Shown here: positions 1 to 8,850 of the stretch, piece by piece
Layout: each line of letters opens with the position of its first letter
How positions within the stretch are numbered: the stretch's first letter is position 1
Assembly: GCF_024494595.1 (NCBI RefSeq)
Contig: NZ_JANHDI010000008.1
Location: 62,001 to 126,000 of the forward strand
DNA: 64,000 bases
Direction of reading: 5' to 3'
Source: Halobellus rarus
Lineage (GTDB): Archaea; Halobacteriota; Halobacteria; Halobacteriales; Haloferacaceae
The notes under the pieces: generated by a model
Databases searched by the model: none
Told to the model about the DNA's origin: nothing
What the model saw: only the letters and a program-made list of their open reading frames with translations
Position numbers and translations under genes: made by a program

Positions 1-449
1 TTCGAGAACTCCACGTGGACGGTGAACTCACCGACATCGAGGGTGTCACCCTCGACGACTTCGGCGAACTGGTCGTCGTCGAGGTCGTAGTCGTCGAGCC
101 ACGCCTCGTCGTCGAACGCGACCGACAGCGAGTCGTCCGGGGCGTAGAAGGACGCGCCGGTGTTCTCGAGAATCGGTGCCTGACTCGGGCCGTGGGTGTG
201 ATCGGTGTGCTCGTGGGTGGCGAAGACGGCGTCCATCTCCGCGACGTCCTCGGGGTCGAACGGCACCGGAATCATCCGGACCGTCCGCGGCGGATCGCCC
301 GTCCCCAGATAGGGGTCGATCGCGACGGTCGTGCCCTCGCTGCCTTTCAGAATGAAACCGTTGCAGCCGAGGTACCAGACGGCGACAGTGTCGGGGTCCG
401 CTGCCTCCACGGCGCGTGGGAGCCAGTCTCCCCAGTCGCTTCGAGTCAT
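1..449 (-). CDS. MBL-fold metal-dependent hydrolase, partial
   Basis: The reading frame opens at the ATG at 449 (MTRSDWGDWLPRAVEAADPD) and runs off the left edge, leaving 149 codons of the N-terminus. It carries the metallo-beta-lactamase metal-binding signature THEHTDH at about residues 84-90, preceded by a strand with AIDPYLG, the pattern of the UlaG-like or general MBL-fold hydrolase group. The expected role is a Zn-dependent cytoplasmic hydrolase; the substrate cannot be read from this part. The C-terminal half with the remaining His/Asp ligands lies outside the window. Family is well supported, specific function is not. Confidence 0.8.
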   Translation of the reverse strand, partial: MTRSDWGDWLPRAVEAADPDTVAVWYLGCNGFILKGSEGTTVAIDPYLGTGDPPRTVRMIPVPFDPEDVAEMDAVFATHEHTDHTHGPSQAPILENTGASFYAPDDSLSVAFDDEAWLDDYDLDDDQFAEVVEGDTLDVGEFTVHVEFS

Positions 450-852
450 ACGTGTCGCTGCGGCCGGCGGTAGGCTAAGTGTTCCGGAGACGGATGCGGT
501 ATGGCGGCTCGGCACCGCCTGGCTTGCCGGTCGAGATCCCATCATCGGTTATAATAACACGAATGATTACTTATACAGTAGAAAAATAGTAATATATGGT
601 AACTAACCAGGGAGTAATAAAATGAATAACGCCATTTCTCTCAGCATATATTTGTGTGATACCGGCGTCCTCTACGGTATGAATCCCCACACGAGAGAAA
701 CGGCGAACTTCTCACAGATGGACGCGACGATCCGGGAACTCGGCTCGTGGAGTCCGCGCCCGGAGCAAAAAACTCCTGATCGACGTCGGTGGGGATCCCG
801 TTCGTTCGTGGGCGACCCTCGTTCGTAAACCCCGATACGCGCGGGAAACTGA
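450..852. other. Gene-free stretch with AT-rich promoter-like pocket
   Basis: No convincing gene lies here. Positions 540-625 are strikingly AT-rich for this genome (runs such as ggttataataacacg and agtagaaaaatagtaatata) and look like promoter or former insertion DNA. A 68-codon frame starting at 622 has a weak GGGAG upstream but its product resembles nothing known, so it is not called. Confidence 0.4.
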
Positions 853-1302
853 TCACTCGGCGTCGAGGTTTCCGAACGCCTCGTCGACGAGCTCGCCCGT
901 GTCGGCGATGATGTCTGCCATCACGTCGTCGTCGGGTGCCATCCCGACGAGTCGGGCGATCCGCATAATGCTCACGTGATAGACGGTCTGGACGCCCGGT
1001 TCTTCCTGCCAGACCACGACGTTGCACGGGAACAGCCCGCCCATACGCCGCTCGCTCGCGTCGAGCGCGCGGTTCGCCACGCTCGGGTTGCACGCGCCGA
1101 GGACGTAGTACGGGTCGCGGCCGGCGTCGACCTTCTCGTTCAGCATCTCCGAGGCAGAGAACTCGGTGGCGACGCCGAACCCGGCGTCGGTGAACGCCTC
1201 GCGCACGTGTTCGATCGCCTCGTCGTGTTCCATCCGAAGGGTGGCTCGCTCCTCGCCGATGTCGCCCGCCGCGATCGCTTCTGGGTCGATTGGTAACGTC
1301 AT
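853..1302 (-). CDS. DUF302 domain-containing protein
   Basis: 149 aa from the ATG at 1302 (MTLPIDPEAIAAGDIG); a longer frame to 1419 exists but its extra 39 residues are basic and unlike a haloarchaeal protein. The body matches the DUF302 pattern: EAIEHVREAFTDAGFGVATEF, then a DPYYVLGACNPSVANRAL core with the conserved Cys, and a GGLFPCNVVVWQE strand. DUF302 proteins are small cytoplasmic alpha/beta proteins of uncertain role, often found near redox or heavy-metal genes. Here it stands alone, upstream of no obvious operon partner. Confidence 0.8.
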   Translation of the reverse strand: MTLPIDPEAIAAGDIGEERATLRMEHDEAIEHVREAFTDAGFGVATEFSASEMLNEKVDAGRDPYYVLGACNPSVANRALDASERRMGGLFPCNVVVWQEEPGVQTVYHVSIMRIARLVGMAPDDDVMADIIADTGELVDEAFGNLDAE

Positions 1303-1444
1303 CGACGTAGCGTACGACGGCGACCGATGAAAACGTATGGGAGTGTGTCTACCACACACTATCGATCCGTCGGGGCGTACGTCCGCCCCGAAACCGGAGT
1401 TGCGGACCCGCTCGTGCACCGTTGCGGACCCGTCCGTCCACCGC

Positions 1445-2134
1445 TCACAGCGGCACCGGGAGCCAGCGGAGGGCGGCGAGGACGTCTTCCGGCGGGAAGA
1501 TCGGATCGTGCAACGCGAGCCAATCGAGGAGCGTCAGCCCGAGGCCGTGGGCCACGATCGAGGGCAGGAGCGACTGGCTGTGGTAGTCGACCGCGCCGAA
1601 GAGGACGTCGGTCGGCCCCGACAGCAGCAGTTCGATCGGGGGCTTCCCGACGTGGTGCAGCGCGTAGACGACGGGGCTGATGAAGACGCTCTTGAACCCG
1701 AACTCCTCGCTGACGCCGACGCAGAGCAGTCCGCGGTAGTACGTCTCGGCGGCGACGACGACAAGCAGTTGCTGCAGCGTGTGCGGGAGGAACTCGCCGA
1801 GGGCGGTCGTAGTGTGCCACATCGGGTAGTACGCGCGGATGCTCGGCAGCGACGACCCCACGAGATAGAAGGGGAGGACGAACGCCGCGAGGACGAGGGT
1901 GTCCCGGAGGGCCACCCGGTCGACGCGGAAGCCGAGATCGCGGCCGTGGGTGGCCGCGAGGCTGGCCGGAATGGCGAGGAACAGCAGTACGTCGCGGGCG
2001 ACGCGCGCCCCGAGGTCGGTCGGCGGGACCGCCCACGAACTCCACAGGACCGAGAGCGCGAGGCCGACGAAAAGCGCTCGCTGCAGCCAACTCGATCCGT
2101 CGGCGAGCGCGCGAATGCGGGCGTGGACGGACAC
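1445..2134 (-). CDS. CPBP family intramembrane glutamic endopeptidase
   Basis: 229 aa with a GTG start at 2134. Multiple hydrophobic segments run through the protein (for example the ALFVGLALSVLWSSWAV region and a DTLVLAAFVLPFYLVG helix). The CPBP (Abi/CAAX protease-like) motifs are visible: an AETYYRGLL segment corresponding to motif 1 (E-x3-R), and a YALHHVGKP segment carrying the motif-2 histidine, with a further His in IVAHGLGL. The first motif has one Glu where many members have two. It is expected to be a membrane protease; the substrate is unknown. It ends 16 nt after the start-side neighbour DUF5789 on the same strand, so the two are probably co-transcribed. Confidence 0.78.
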   Translation of the reverse strand: MSVHARIRALADGSSWLQRALFVGLALSVLWSSWAVPPTDLGARVARDVLLFLAIPASLAATHGRDLGFRVDRVALRDTLVLAAFVLPFYLVGSSLPSIRAYYPMWHTTTALGEFLPHTLQQLLVVVAAETYYRGLLCVGVSEEFGFKSVFISPVVYALHHVGKPPIELLLSGPTDVLFGAVDYHSQSLLPSIVAHGLGLTLLDWLALHDPIFPPEDVLAALRWLPVPL

Positions 2135-2149
2135 CGTCGCGGGTCGGCG

Positions 2150-2431
2150 CTACTCGGTTTCGACGGGGCCGTCGCCGACGACGTCCCGGACGAGCGAGAC
2201 GAACGTCTGACGCGAGTCGACGTAGGTTTCGTCGACCGCTTCGAGCACGTCTTCGAGGGTCTGTGGACCCGACGGCGTCCGGATGACGCTGTCGCCCTCC
2301 TGTTCTACGATCCGGCTCATCTCGTGGGGCCAGGTGAGCCGCGCGGCGACGCGCGCCAGCGGCTGTCCCTCGACGGGCGTCTCCTCGCCCAGTTCGACGA
2401 CGGGGCCCTCGGATTCCTCCTCGTCTGCCAT
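2150..2431 (-). CDS. DUF5789 family protein
   Basis: 93 aa, acidic. The pattern LARVAARLTWPHEMSRIV followed by RTPSGPQTLEDVLE is the hallmark of the small haloarchaeal DUF5789 family, of unknown function. It precedes the CPBP protease by 15 nt on the same strand and probably shares its transcript. No membrane segment or metal-binding motif is visible. Confidence 0.7.
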   Translation of the reverse strand: MADEEESEGPVVELGEETPVEGQPLARVAARLTWPHEMSRIVEQEGDSVIRTPSGPQTLEDVLEAVDETYVDSRQTFVSLVRDVVGDGPVETE

Positions 2432-2573
2432 ACGCCCGGATTTGCCACCGCCGACAATAATCCCTTCGACACGCCCTGAGAGGGTGGCTCACACCGACTT
2501 TTCGAGTTCGAGCGACGGGCCGTCGTGCGTCCGTCTGACGCATCGTTTTGTGTGAGGCTCCCGAAGTAGCGGT

Positions 2574-3551
2574 ATGCCCAGTCTCTCGGAGGTCTACAGG
2601 GGAAAGCAAACGGGGGCGAGCCTCCGCCGACTGCTCTTCGGGTTGGGGCTGTTTCTCGCCGGGGCCCTGCTGGTCGTCTCGGGGATCGTCGTCGCCACGA
2701 CGGATCTCCTCTACGGCACGGAGCCGGTGGCGCTGACGGCCAAGCGGCAACTCGGAGGCGTCCTCGCCGGCGTCGGCGTTCCCGCGGTGTTCCTCGGCAT
2801 CTTCGCCGTGTTGCCGTCGGGCCGACTCACGAAGGCCGCCGCCGTCGTCGGTGCCGGCATCGCCGTCGTCGGCGTCGCGCTCTTCACCCACGCGTACCCC
2901 TGCCGGTGGTCGGGGTCGCTCTGCGGCGCGGGGAAACCGGATCTGACGCTCCTGACCGTCGGCGTCTACTTCCTCGGCGCGATCCTCACGTTCTGGTGCC
3001 TGTTCGCCGGCGTGGCGAACTTCAAGACGCGCAACGATCCCGGCGGCACCGCGATGGTGAACGTGACCCGAAAGCAGGAGACGCAGTACGTGCCGGTCGA
3101 GCGCTCCCGCGGCGGCCTCGGCGGGATCGGCTTCTTCGGCGGCACCCCCGACGGCGAGGTCGAGACGCAGACGGGCCGCCCGGACGGGACGGGCGGGACC
3201 GCCTCCGACGGCGGCACCGAGTCGGAGTCGATCACCTCGCCACTGGACGGATCGCGCGGCGGGGCCGCCGGCACCGACTCTACCGCGCCGAGCGCCCCCG
3301 GCGCGGCGAACGGGCGGTCGCGTTCTCCCTCGGGTGCGTCGTCGCCGTCGCCTGCCCCCTCGTCGGCAGGCGCGGACCGGTCCGGTGCGGGGAACTACGA
3401 CGCCGCGGACACCTACTGCGGCAACTGCGCGCACTTCGAGTACGTCCGAACGGATTCGGGAATCCAGCCGTACTGCGGCGCTCACGAGGAACTGATGGAC
3501 GATATGGATCCCTGCGAGGACTGGTCGCCGCGTCCGGAACGCGGTCGCTGA
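2574..3551 (+). CDS. Haloarchaeal four-helix membrane protein with C-terminal Cys cluster
   Basis: 325 aa. Residues about 18-150 contain four hydrophobic helices (FGLGLFLAGALLVVSGIV; GVLAGVGVPAVFLGIFAV; AAAVVGAGIAVVGVALF; LLTVGVYFLGAILTFWCLF). A long Gly/Ser/Thr/Pro-rich linker of about 110 residues follows, ending in a compact Cys-rich tail with CGNCAHF, YCGAH and PCEDW, probably a small zinc-binding knot. I believe this is the conserved haloarchaeal DUF7139-type membrane protein but cannot confirm the family number. Function is unknown; the layout suggests a cytoplasmic Zn-domain tethered to the membrane. It stands alone, with divergent genes to the left. Confidence 0.65.
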   Translation: MPSLSEVYRGKQTGASLRRLLFGLGLFLAGALLVVSGIVVATTDLLYGTEPVALTAKRQLGGVLAGVGVPAVFLGIFAVLPSGRLTKAAAVVGAGIAVVGVALFTHAYPCRWSGSLCGAGKPDLTLLTVGVYFLGAILTFWCLFAGVANFKTRNDPGGTAMVNVTRKQETQYVPVERSRGGLGGIGFFGGTPDGEVETQTGRPDGTGGTASDGGTESESITSPLDGSRGGAAGTDSTAPSAPGAANGRSRSPSGASSPSPAPSSAGADRSGAGNYDAADTYCGNCAHFEYVRTDSGIQPYCGAHEELMDDMDPCEDWSPRPERGR

Positions 3552-3778
3552 CCTGCTGTCGACTTCCGTTCTCTCGATCCACTTGGTTCGACTTCCGCTC
3601 TCTCGACTTATCCGGGCACGTCTCTCTCCAGCTGTTGAGACCCGGGCTCTCGATGCACAGCGAGTCCGTCTCAGAAACGCGTCTCGTCACTCAGTCAGTA
3701 CTCGGCGGACCGCTATTTCGAATCTCGAGGGTGGAATAAGCATAACCGTCCAGCGCCCCTCCTAGTAGAGAGAAACAC

Positions 3779-4987
3779 ATGGATATCTCTGAGATCCTCT
3801 CCACAAAGTTCACCGAGTTCGACATCGGCACACCGCTCTCGAAGGTCGCCGGGGCCTTCGAGAACCAGGAACTCGATGCCGTCATCGTAACGGACGGCGA
3901 CGAGTATCGCGGCGTCGTTAGTCGCCGACAGCTGGCTTCCTCGTCCAACCAGCCGTCCGCGAAGGTCGGCTCACAGGTACAGCACGTCCCGACGGTCGAC
4001 CGCACCGAGGACGTCCGTGAGGTCGCGCGACTCATGATCGGCAGCGACGCCAAAACGCTCCCCGTACTCGACGACGACCGTGTCGTCGGTGTGGTGACCG
4101 GCGATGCCGTCCTCGAAGCAGTGCGTCCCTTCCTCGACGCAGCGACCGTCGAGGACGCCTACACGGAAGAGTTGATCAGCGCGACCCCCGAAACCACGAT
4201 CGGGAAAGCGCTCAATCTACTTCGAGAAGCCGGGATCGCCCATCTCCCGGTCGTCGACGGGGACGACCTCGTGGGAATGCTGAGCCTGTACGACGTCATC
4301 GACTTCACGACGCGGGGGGGCACTAAGAGCCAGGGCGGTTCGTCGAGCGACTTCGGTAGCCGCGGCGGCGGCGGGCAGAACCGTGGCGGGTTCGGCGCGC
4401 GCGAGGGCGATGCCGACCGGATGCTCGATCTGCCAGTGCGGGACCTGATGTCCGACGCAGTCGCGACGGTCGAGCGGAGCGCACCGCTCGACGAGGTCGT
4501 CGAGACGATGTTCGAGCGGGAGATCTCCTCGCTCGTCGTTATGGCCGACGACACCGCCGATCCGATCGGTATCGTCACGAAAACGGACGTCATCGAGGCG
4601 CTCACCTGGGAGCGCGACGACCGGAACGCCGTACAGGTGATCGGGATCGACTTGCTGGAGGGGATGGACTACGACGGCGTCTCCGCGCTGATCGAGAGTA
4701 TGACCTCGAAGTACGGCGAGATGAGCGTGATCAAGGCCAGCATCGAACTGCAGGAGCACAAGGAACAGAGCCGGGGCGTACCGCTGGTGCTGGCACGGAT
4801 TCGTCTGGTCACCGACCGCGGCTACTTCACGGCCGACGGGGAAGGCTACGGTGCCTCCCACGCTCTCCGTCTCGCAGCGAACGCTGTCGAACGCCAGCTC
4901 CTCAAGGGGAAGACCTACGGCCAGTCGAAGAAGCATCCGGACACGGACGAGCAGGAACAGCTCTACGGCTGGTGGCTCGGCGGGTGA
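3779..4987 (+). CDS. CBS-domain protein with four CBS repeats and HPF/RaiA-like tail
   Basis: 402 aa. Two Bateman modules are visible: CBS motifs near residues 10-65 (DAVIVTDGDEYRGVVSRR), 70-120 (KTLPVLDDDRVVGVVTGD), 130-185 (AHLPVVDGDDLVGMLSLYDV) and 215-275 (SSLVVMADDTADPIGIVTKT). A Gly/Ser-rich linker separates CBS3 from CBS4. The last 110 residues (VQVIGIDLLEG ... LAANAVERQLLKGKTYG) look like a ribosome hibernation factor/S30AE fold. CBS modules usually sense adenine nucleotides, so a nucleotide-gated ribosome-associated factor is plausible, but that role is inference. It has its own promoter region and no operon partner. Confidence 0.75.
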   Translation: MDISEILSTKFTEFDIGTPLSKVAGAFENQELDAVIVTDGDEYRGVVSRRQLASSSNQPSAKVGSQVQHVPTVDRTEDVREVARLMIGSDAKTLPVLDDDRVVGVVTGDAVLEAVRPFLDAATVEDAYTEELISATPETTIGKALNLLREAGIAHLPVVDGDDLVGMLSLYDVIDFTTRGGTKSQGGSSSDFGSRGGGGQNRGGFGAREGDADRMLDLPVRDLMSDAVATVERSAPLDEVVETMFEREISSLVVMADDTADPIGIVTKTDVIEALTWERDDRNAVQVIGIDLLEGMDYDGVSALIESMTSKYGEMSVIKASIELQEHKEQSRGVPLVLARIRLVTDRGYFTADGEGYGASHALRLAANAVERQLLKGKTYGQSKKHPDTDEQEQLYGWWLGG

Positions 4988-5311
4988 ACGTCTCGACGCC
5001 CGGCCCGCTATCGATAGCCTCCCTCCCTGTCGGGTATCTCCCCTCAGTCGCGGCGTCAGAACAGTGCGGGGCTTCTGAGTGATCGGGATTGCGGCTTCGG
5101 TACCGTACTCGCAACAGTCGTCGCAGCCGTCGGTCTCGGGCACTTCTGGTGATTGGCAGTGTAACGGGAGCGGCCGATTGAAAGCCGATCTGGAGCGGTT
5201 CCCGATCGCTGAATCGGTCGAGAACCCGGCATCACAGCCCCGCTAAACCACTGTAGTCTCAACTTCGTCTCTCTGTTCTCGACTCTCTGTTCTCGACTCT
5301 CTGTTCTCGAC
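4988..5311. repeat. Gene-free spacer ending in three 14-bp tandem repeats
   Basis: No gene is supported between the CBS gene and the Mut7-C gene. Positions 5271-5311 hold three head-to-tail copies of the 14-bp unit ctctgttctcgact, the third with a changed last base, ending exactly at the stop codon of the minus-strand gene at 5312. It lies in the 3' untranslated region of that gene and may be a slippage product. No hairpin is evident. Confidence 0.7.
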
Positions 5312-5800
5312 CTACTCTTTCACGTCCGCGAGCGTCGCGGCGACGTCGTCCCAGTGGCTTCCCCTCCAGAAGACCTGCCCGCACTCTCGACACCGCCAGC
5401 AGTCCGTCTCCCCTGGATCAGGGGCGTACGCCGGCAGCGACTCGCCGGCGGCGACGGCGCGGAGTTCGCCGTTGCACGTGCTGCACCGACGCGGCTGCGC
5501 TTCGAGCGTGAGTTCGTACCCCGCCAGGTGAAGCGTCCGCAACTGCTCGCGGACGTCGCGCGACGACAGCAGGACGGCCTCGTCGACGCGCGCCGCGAGG
5601 TCGACGTCCCGGGTGAGCAGCGTCCGATCCGACTGTTCCGCCCAAGTCGCGATGGCGTCGTCGGAGGGGTCCGCTTCCGTTTCTGTATCTGATTCTTCGG
5701 CCACGTCCCGATCGAGCACGTACGCGGCGTCGTAGCCACACATCCGCAGGTACGTCGCCAGTTTGCCGAGCATCGCGTCGAGGAGGAATCGTTCGGACAT
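5312..5800 (-). CDS. Mut7-C RNAse domain protein
   Basis: 162 aa from the ATG at 5800; an in-frame GTG at 5815 sits directly against GGAGG and is an alternative start. The N-terminus (FLLDAMLGKLATYLRMCGYD) is the signature of the Mut7-C domain, a PIN-like RNase fold, with acidic residues at TRDVDLA. The C-terminal third carries a zinc ribbon: CSTCNGEL and CWRCRECGQVFW. Members are thought to be single-strand RNases but are little studied. It follows polX by 28 nt or less on the same strand, so it is likely the last gene of the DUF5788-polX transcript. Confidence 0.85.
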   Translation of the reverse strand: MSERFLLDAMLGKLATYLRMCGYDAAYVLDRDVAEESDTETEADPSDDAIATWAEQSDRTLLTRDVDLAARVDEAVLLSSRDVREQLRTLHLAGYELTLEAQPRRCSTCNGELRAVAAGESLPAYAPDPGETDCWRCRECGQVFWRGSHWDDVAATLADVKE

Positions 5801-5828
5801 CGTCTCAGTGGACACCCTCCAGCATCTC

Positions 5829-7583
5829 TCAGTGCAGGAACGCCAGCAGCTCGTCGGCGTCGCGGGCGTTCAGCACGTCCGCGCGCTCGCACCACCCGCG
5901 GCGGGCCGTGTGAACGCCGTATCTGATGACGTCGAGCGCGCCGGGCGCGTGCGCGTCGGTGTCGACGGCGATGGTCGCGCCGGCGTCGACGGCGACGCGT
6001 GCGAGTTCGCCGCGGAGGTCCAGCCGCGCGGGGTCGGCGTTGATCTCCAGCGCGGTCCCGGCTTCTGCGGCCGCCTCGGCGATCCGGTCCACGTCGAGGT
6101 CCAGCCCCTCGCGCTCGTTGATGAGCCGCCCCGTCGGATGGCCCAGGATATCGACGCTCGGGTGCTCGACGGCGCGGACGAGCCGTTCGGTGGCCGTCTC
6201 GCGGTCCTGCCCGAGCGCGGCGTGCGGCGAGGCGACGACGAGGTCGAGTTCGGCGAGCAGGTCGTCGTCGGTCGAGAGCCCACCGTCGGCGTCGACGTTC
6301 GTCTCCACGCCGTGCAACAGCGTCAGGTCCTCGCCGAACTCCTCGCGGGCGTCCGCGATGGCCTCCCGCTGTTCCCGGATTTCCGCCTCCGAGAGGCCGA
6401 CGCCGCCGACCATCCCCGGTCCGGTCGCGTGATCCGTCACGGCGTAGTAGTCGTAGCCGCGCTCGGCCGCCGCGGCGACCATCTCCGAGAGCGTCGCGCG
6501 GCCGTCGGACCAGTCGGTGTGGATGTGGAGGTCGCCGCGGACCTCGTCCGCCTCGACGAGATCGGGCAGTGTCCCCTCGCGCGCGGCGTCGACCTCGCCG
6601 GTCCCCTCGCGGATCTCCGGGGGGACGAGCGGCAGGTCGAGCGCGGCGTACATCGATCTCTCCGTCTCGCCGGCGACGCGCTCGCCGACGCGCTGGCCGG
6701 CGTCCGGATCGTCGACCGCGGAGACGTCGAAGACGCCGTACTCGTTCATCTTCAGGTCGCGATCGATCGCGAGGTTCCGGAGTTCGACGTTGTGGTCCTT
6801 GCTGCCGGTGAAGTACTGCAGCGCCGCGCCGAACTCCCCGGGAACGACGACCCGGAGGTCGATCCGGATCTCCTCGACGCGGACGCTCGCCTTGTGCTCG
6901 CCCGACTCGATGACGTCGCTCGCGGCCGGCCACTCGACGAACGCGTCGACGACTCGCTCGCTCGACTCGGACGCGACGAGGACGTCCACGTCGCCGATGG
7001 TGTCGCGCCAGCGGCGGATCGACCCCGCCACCTGGGCCCGTTCGACGGCGTCCTGACCTCGTAGGTGTTCGAGCACGTCGTCGGCGAGGGGACGCGCGTC
7101 GCCGAGCCGTTCGCGCTCGGTCGCGTGTCTGGCGAACGCGATGTTCTCGCGGATGTTCTGTTCCGTCTTCGCGCCGAACCCCTTCACGTCCCGTATCTCT
7201 CCCGCCTCGGCCGCCTCCGCGAGTTCGTCCAGCGTCGCGATTCCGAGCGCGTCGTAGAGCGTCCCGACCGTCTTCGGGCCGACGCCCTCGACGCGCGTGA
7301 GCGCCTCGATGTCGACCGGCAGCTCTGCTCGAAGCTCTTCTAACTCGGCGATTTCGCTCGTCTCGATGTACTCGACGACCTTCGAGGAGATGGCGTCGCC
7401 GACGCCGTCGATCTCCTCGACTGCGGATTCGCCCTCGGCGGCCAGGTCCTCGATCGGCTCGGGGTACTCCCGGATGTTCTCGGCGGCGCGCCGGTAGACG
7501 TTCGGCTTGTACTCGACGCCGTCGGCCTCCAGGAGGTCGGCGAATTCTTCGAGGCGGCGCGCGACCTCCGCGTTCCGGGTCAC
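5829..7583 (-). CDS. polX: DNA polymerase X with PHP exonuclease domain
   Basis: 584 aa, the usual length of archaeal/bacterial PolX. N-terminal helix-hairpin-helix repeats (IDGVGDAISSKVVEYI at about 59-74; VEGVGPKTVGTLYDALG at about 98-114) precede the nucleotidyltransferase core: GSIRR at 187-191 and catalytic DVD at 198-200, with the third Asp in RIDLRVV. The C-terminal PHP domain starts with GDLHIHTDWSDG at about residue 350 and keeps the later metal ligands (HGVETN, SPHAALG, NADP, DTDAHAP). It fills short gaps and removes 3' ends in base-excision repair. Its start overlaps the stop of the DUF5788 gene by 4 nt, indicating coupled translation. Confidence 0.95.
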   Translation of the reverse strand: MTRNAEVARRLEEFADLLEADGVEYKPNVYRRAAENIREYPEPIEDLAAEGESAVEEIDGVGDAISSKVVEYIETSEIAELEELRAELPVDIEALTRVEGVGPKTVGTLYDALGIATLDELAEAAEAGEIRDVKGFGAKTEQNIRENIAFARHATERERLGDARPLADDVLEHLRGQDAVERAQVAGSIRRWRDTIGDVDVLVASESSERVVDAFVEWPAASDVIESGEHKASVRVEEIRIDLRVVVPGEFGAALQYFTGSKDHNVELRNLAIDRDLKMNEYGVFDVSAVDDPDAGQRVGERVAGETERSMYAALDLPLVPPEIREGTGEVDAAREGTLPDLVEADEVRGDLHIHTDWSDGRATLSEMVAAAAERGYDYYAVTDHATGPGMVGGVGLSEAEIREQREAIADAREEFGEDLTLLHGVETNVDADGGLSTDDDLLAELDLVVASPHAALGQDRETATERLVRAVEHPSVDILGHPTGRLINEREGLDLDVDRIAEAAAEAGTALEINADPARLDLRGELARVAVDAGATIAVDTDAHAPGALDVIRYGVHTARRGWCERADVLNARDADELLAFLH

Positions 7584-8047
7584 AGTCGCCCTCCGCCCCG
7601 ACCGCTCGTGCCGCCGGTGTCCCTGTGGCCGAGGGCCTGCTTCAGGAAGCGCATCCAGCGCTTCCGGTCGGCGGTCTCCTGTACCTCGGCTTCCTGTTCG
7701 AGGTCGACCGGGCGTAGCTGTTCGAGCGCGTTCAGCGCGCGGTCGATGCCCACGATGCTCTCGGCGAGGCGTTCGCCCTCCTCGTAGGAGATCTCACCGT
7801 CCTCGATCTTCTGGAGGCGTTGCAGACGCTCCCGACGGAGGTTCTTCTTCGCCTCCTCGACGCGGTCGCGCTCCCCTCTCGGGACCGTGTCTCGGCGCTT
7901 GATCTCGAAGACGAACTCCCGGAGTTCGATCTCCTCGCCCTGGACGTCGATCTCGTCGGGGATCTCCGCGCCGACGGTCGCGCCCTCGCGGTTGACGCGC
8001 TCTAACAGTTGCTTTCGCTCGAACTCCTTCACGGCTCTTGTACTCAC
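7580..8047 (-). CDS. DUF5788 family protein
   Basis: 155 aa from a GTG start at 8047. The protein is charged and largely helical (RVEEAKKNLRRERLQRLQKI, then EGERLAESIVGIDRALNALE), with a basic, Gly-rich tail. It matches the haloarchaeal DUF5788 family, of unknown function. Its stop overlaps the polX start by 4 nt, so the two are translated as a unit; a role linked to DNA repair is possible but unproven. Confidence 0.75.
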   Translation of the reverse strand: MSTRAVKEFERKQLLERVNREGATVGAEIPDEIDVQGEEIELREFVFEIKRRDTVPRGERDRVEEAKKNLRRERLQRLQKIEDGEISYEEGERLAESIVGIDRALNALEQLRPVDLEQEAEVQETADRKRWMRFLKQALGHRDTGGTSGRGGGRL

Positions 8048-8164
8048 TTGCGGCGGCGTCTACTTCGCTCCTTCGCCGCTCGCCGACGCTCCCCTCGTCT
8101 CGACTCGCGCACGTCCGCTCGACCGCGACTTTGCGACCGCGACTTTGCGACCGAGAACTGGCCG

Positions 8165-8767
8165 TTACTGATTTTCGAGGGCGTCGAGGATGCACGCGGC
8201 GGCGATCACCGCCTCTTTCGGGACGTTGCTGGCGTCGTCGATGCTGACCGTGTAGGTGTCCCGCAGCGAGAACTGCCCCTCGATGTCGCCGACGTGACCC
8301 CCGTCGGCGTCGAATATCTCGTACTTGTTCGGGACGAGGTTCGCGACGGAGACGAGGTGACGGAGCGCCGAGAGGAGCTTGTTCTTCGATCGGATGGTCG
8401 CCAGCGCCTCCCCCGTCTCGGGGTCGCGAATCGTCCAGTTCTCCACGAACAGCGAGAAGTCCTCGTCGAGGACGACGACCTCCTCGCCGGTGCCCGCGTC
8501 CGTGATGGCGTAGTTCCCGGCGACGTCGAGGATGCCGCCGGCCTTCACCGTGAAGGCGTCCCCGCCGTCGCCGGTGACGAACGGGAACTCCTCTTTCATC
8601 TTGAACATCTTCTGCTTCCCGCGCAGGACGACGTCGCCGGCGCTGTCGCGGACGACGTACTTGTTCCGGATCGCCGACTGCTTGACTTCGTAGCGGTCGT
8701 CGGTGAGGTCGACCGTGGAGATGTCGTAGGGCGACGACGCCGATCCGGGGGCGGAGGGCTGACTCAT
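8165..8767 (-). CDS. LURP-one-related (tubby C-terminal-like) protein
   Basis: 200 aa from the ATG at 8767, chosen because a strong AGGAGGT stands 5 nt upstream; a longer frame to 8854 adds a basic, unlikely N-terminus. The core alternates short strands typical of the LOR/tubby-like barrel: YEVKQSAIRNKYVVRDSAGD, KQKMFKMKEEFPFV, NYAITDAGTGEEVVVLDE, and NKYEIFDADGGHVGDIEGQF. Family members may bind lipids or act as membrane-associated scaffolds. The last segment (PKEAVIAAACILDAL) is a short hydrophobic helix. It is followed by no close partner on the same strand. Confidence 0.75.
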   Translation of the reverse strand: MSQPSAPGSASSPYDISTVDLTDDRYEVKQSAIRNKYVVRDSAGDVVLRGKQKMFKMKEEFPFVTGDGGDAFTVKAGGILDVAGNYAITDAGTGEEVVVLDEDFSLFVENWTIRDPETGEALATIRSKNKLLSALRHLVSVANLVPNKYEIFDADGGHVGDIEGQFSLRDTYTVSIDDASNVPKEAVIAAACILDALENQ

Positions 8768-8850
8768 CGGTACCTCCTGGTTCGCGTTCGGAGAAAAACG
8801 TTCCCCTCCGGGCGGCCGGCGAGGTGCGACGGTCTCCGTCGAGGAGCGCG

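Noticed and set aside
622-828. 68-codon frame after an AT-rich promoter-like stretch
   Set aside because: Weak ribosome site and a product with no halophilic composition or recognisable motif; probably chance.
1359-3485. 708-codon minus-strand open frame
   Set aside because: Arg- and Pro-rich translation antisense to three supported genes; typical of high-G+C shadow frames.
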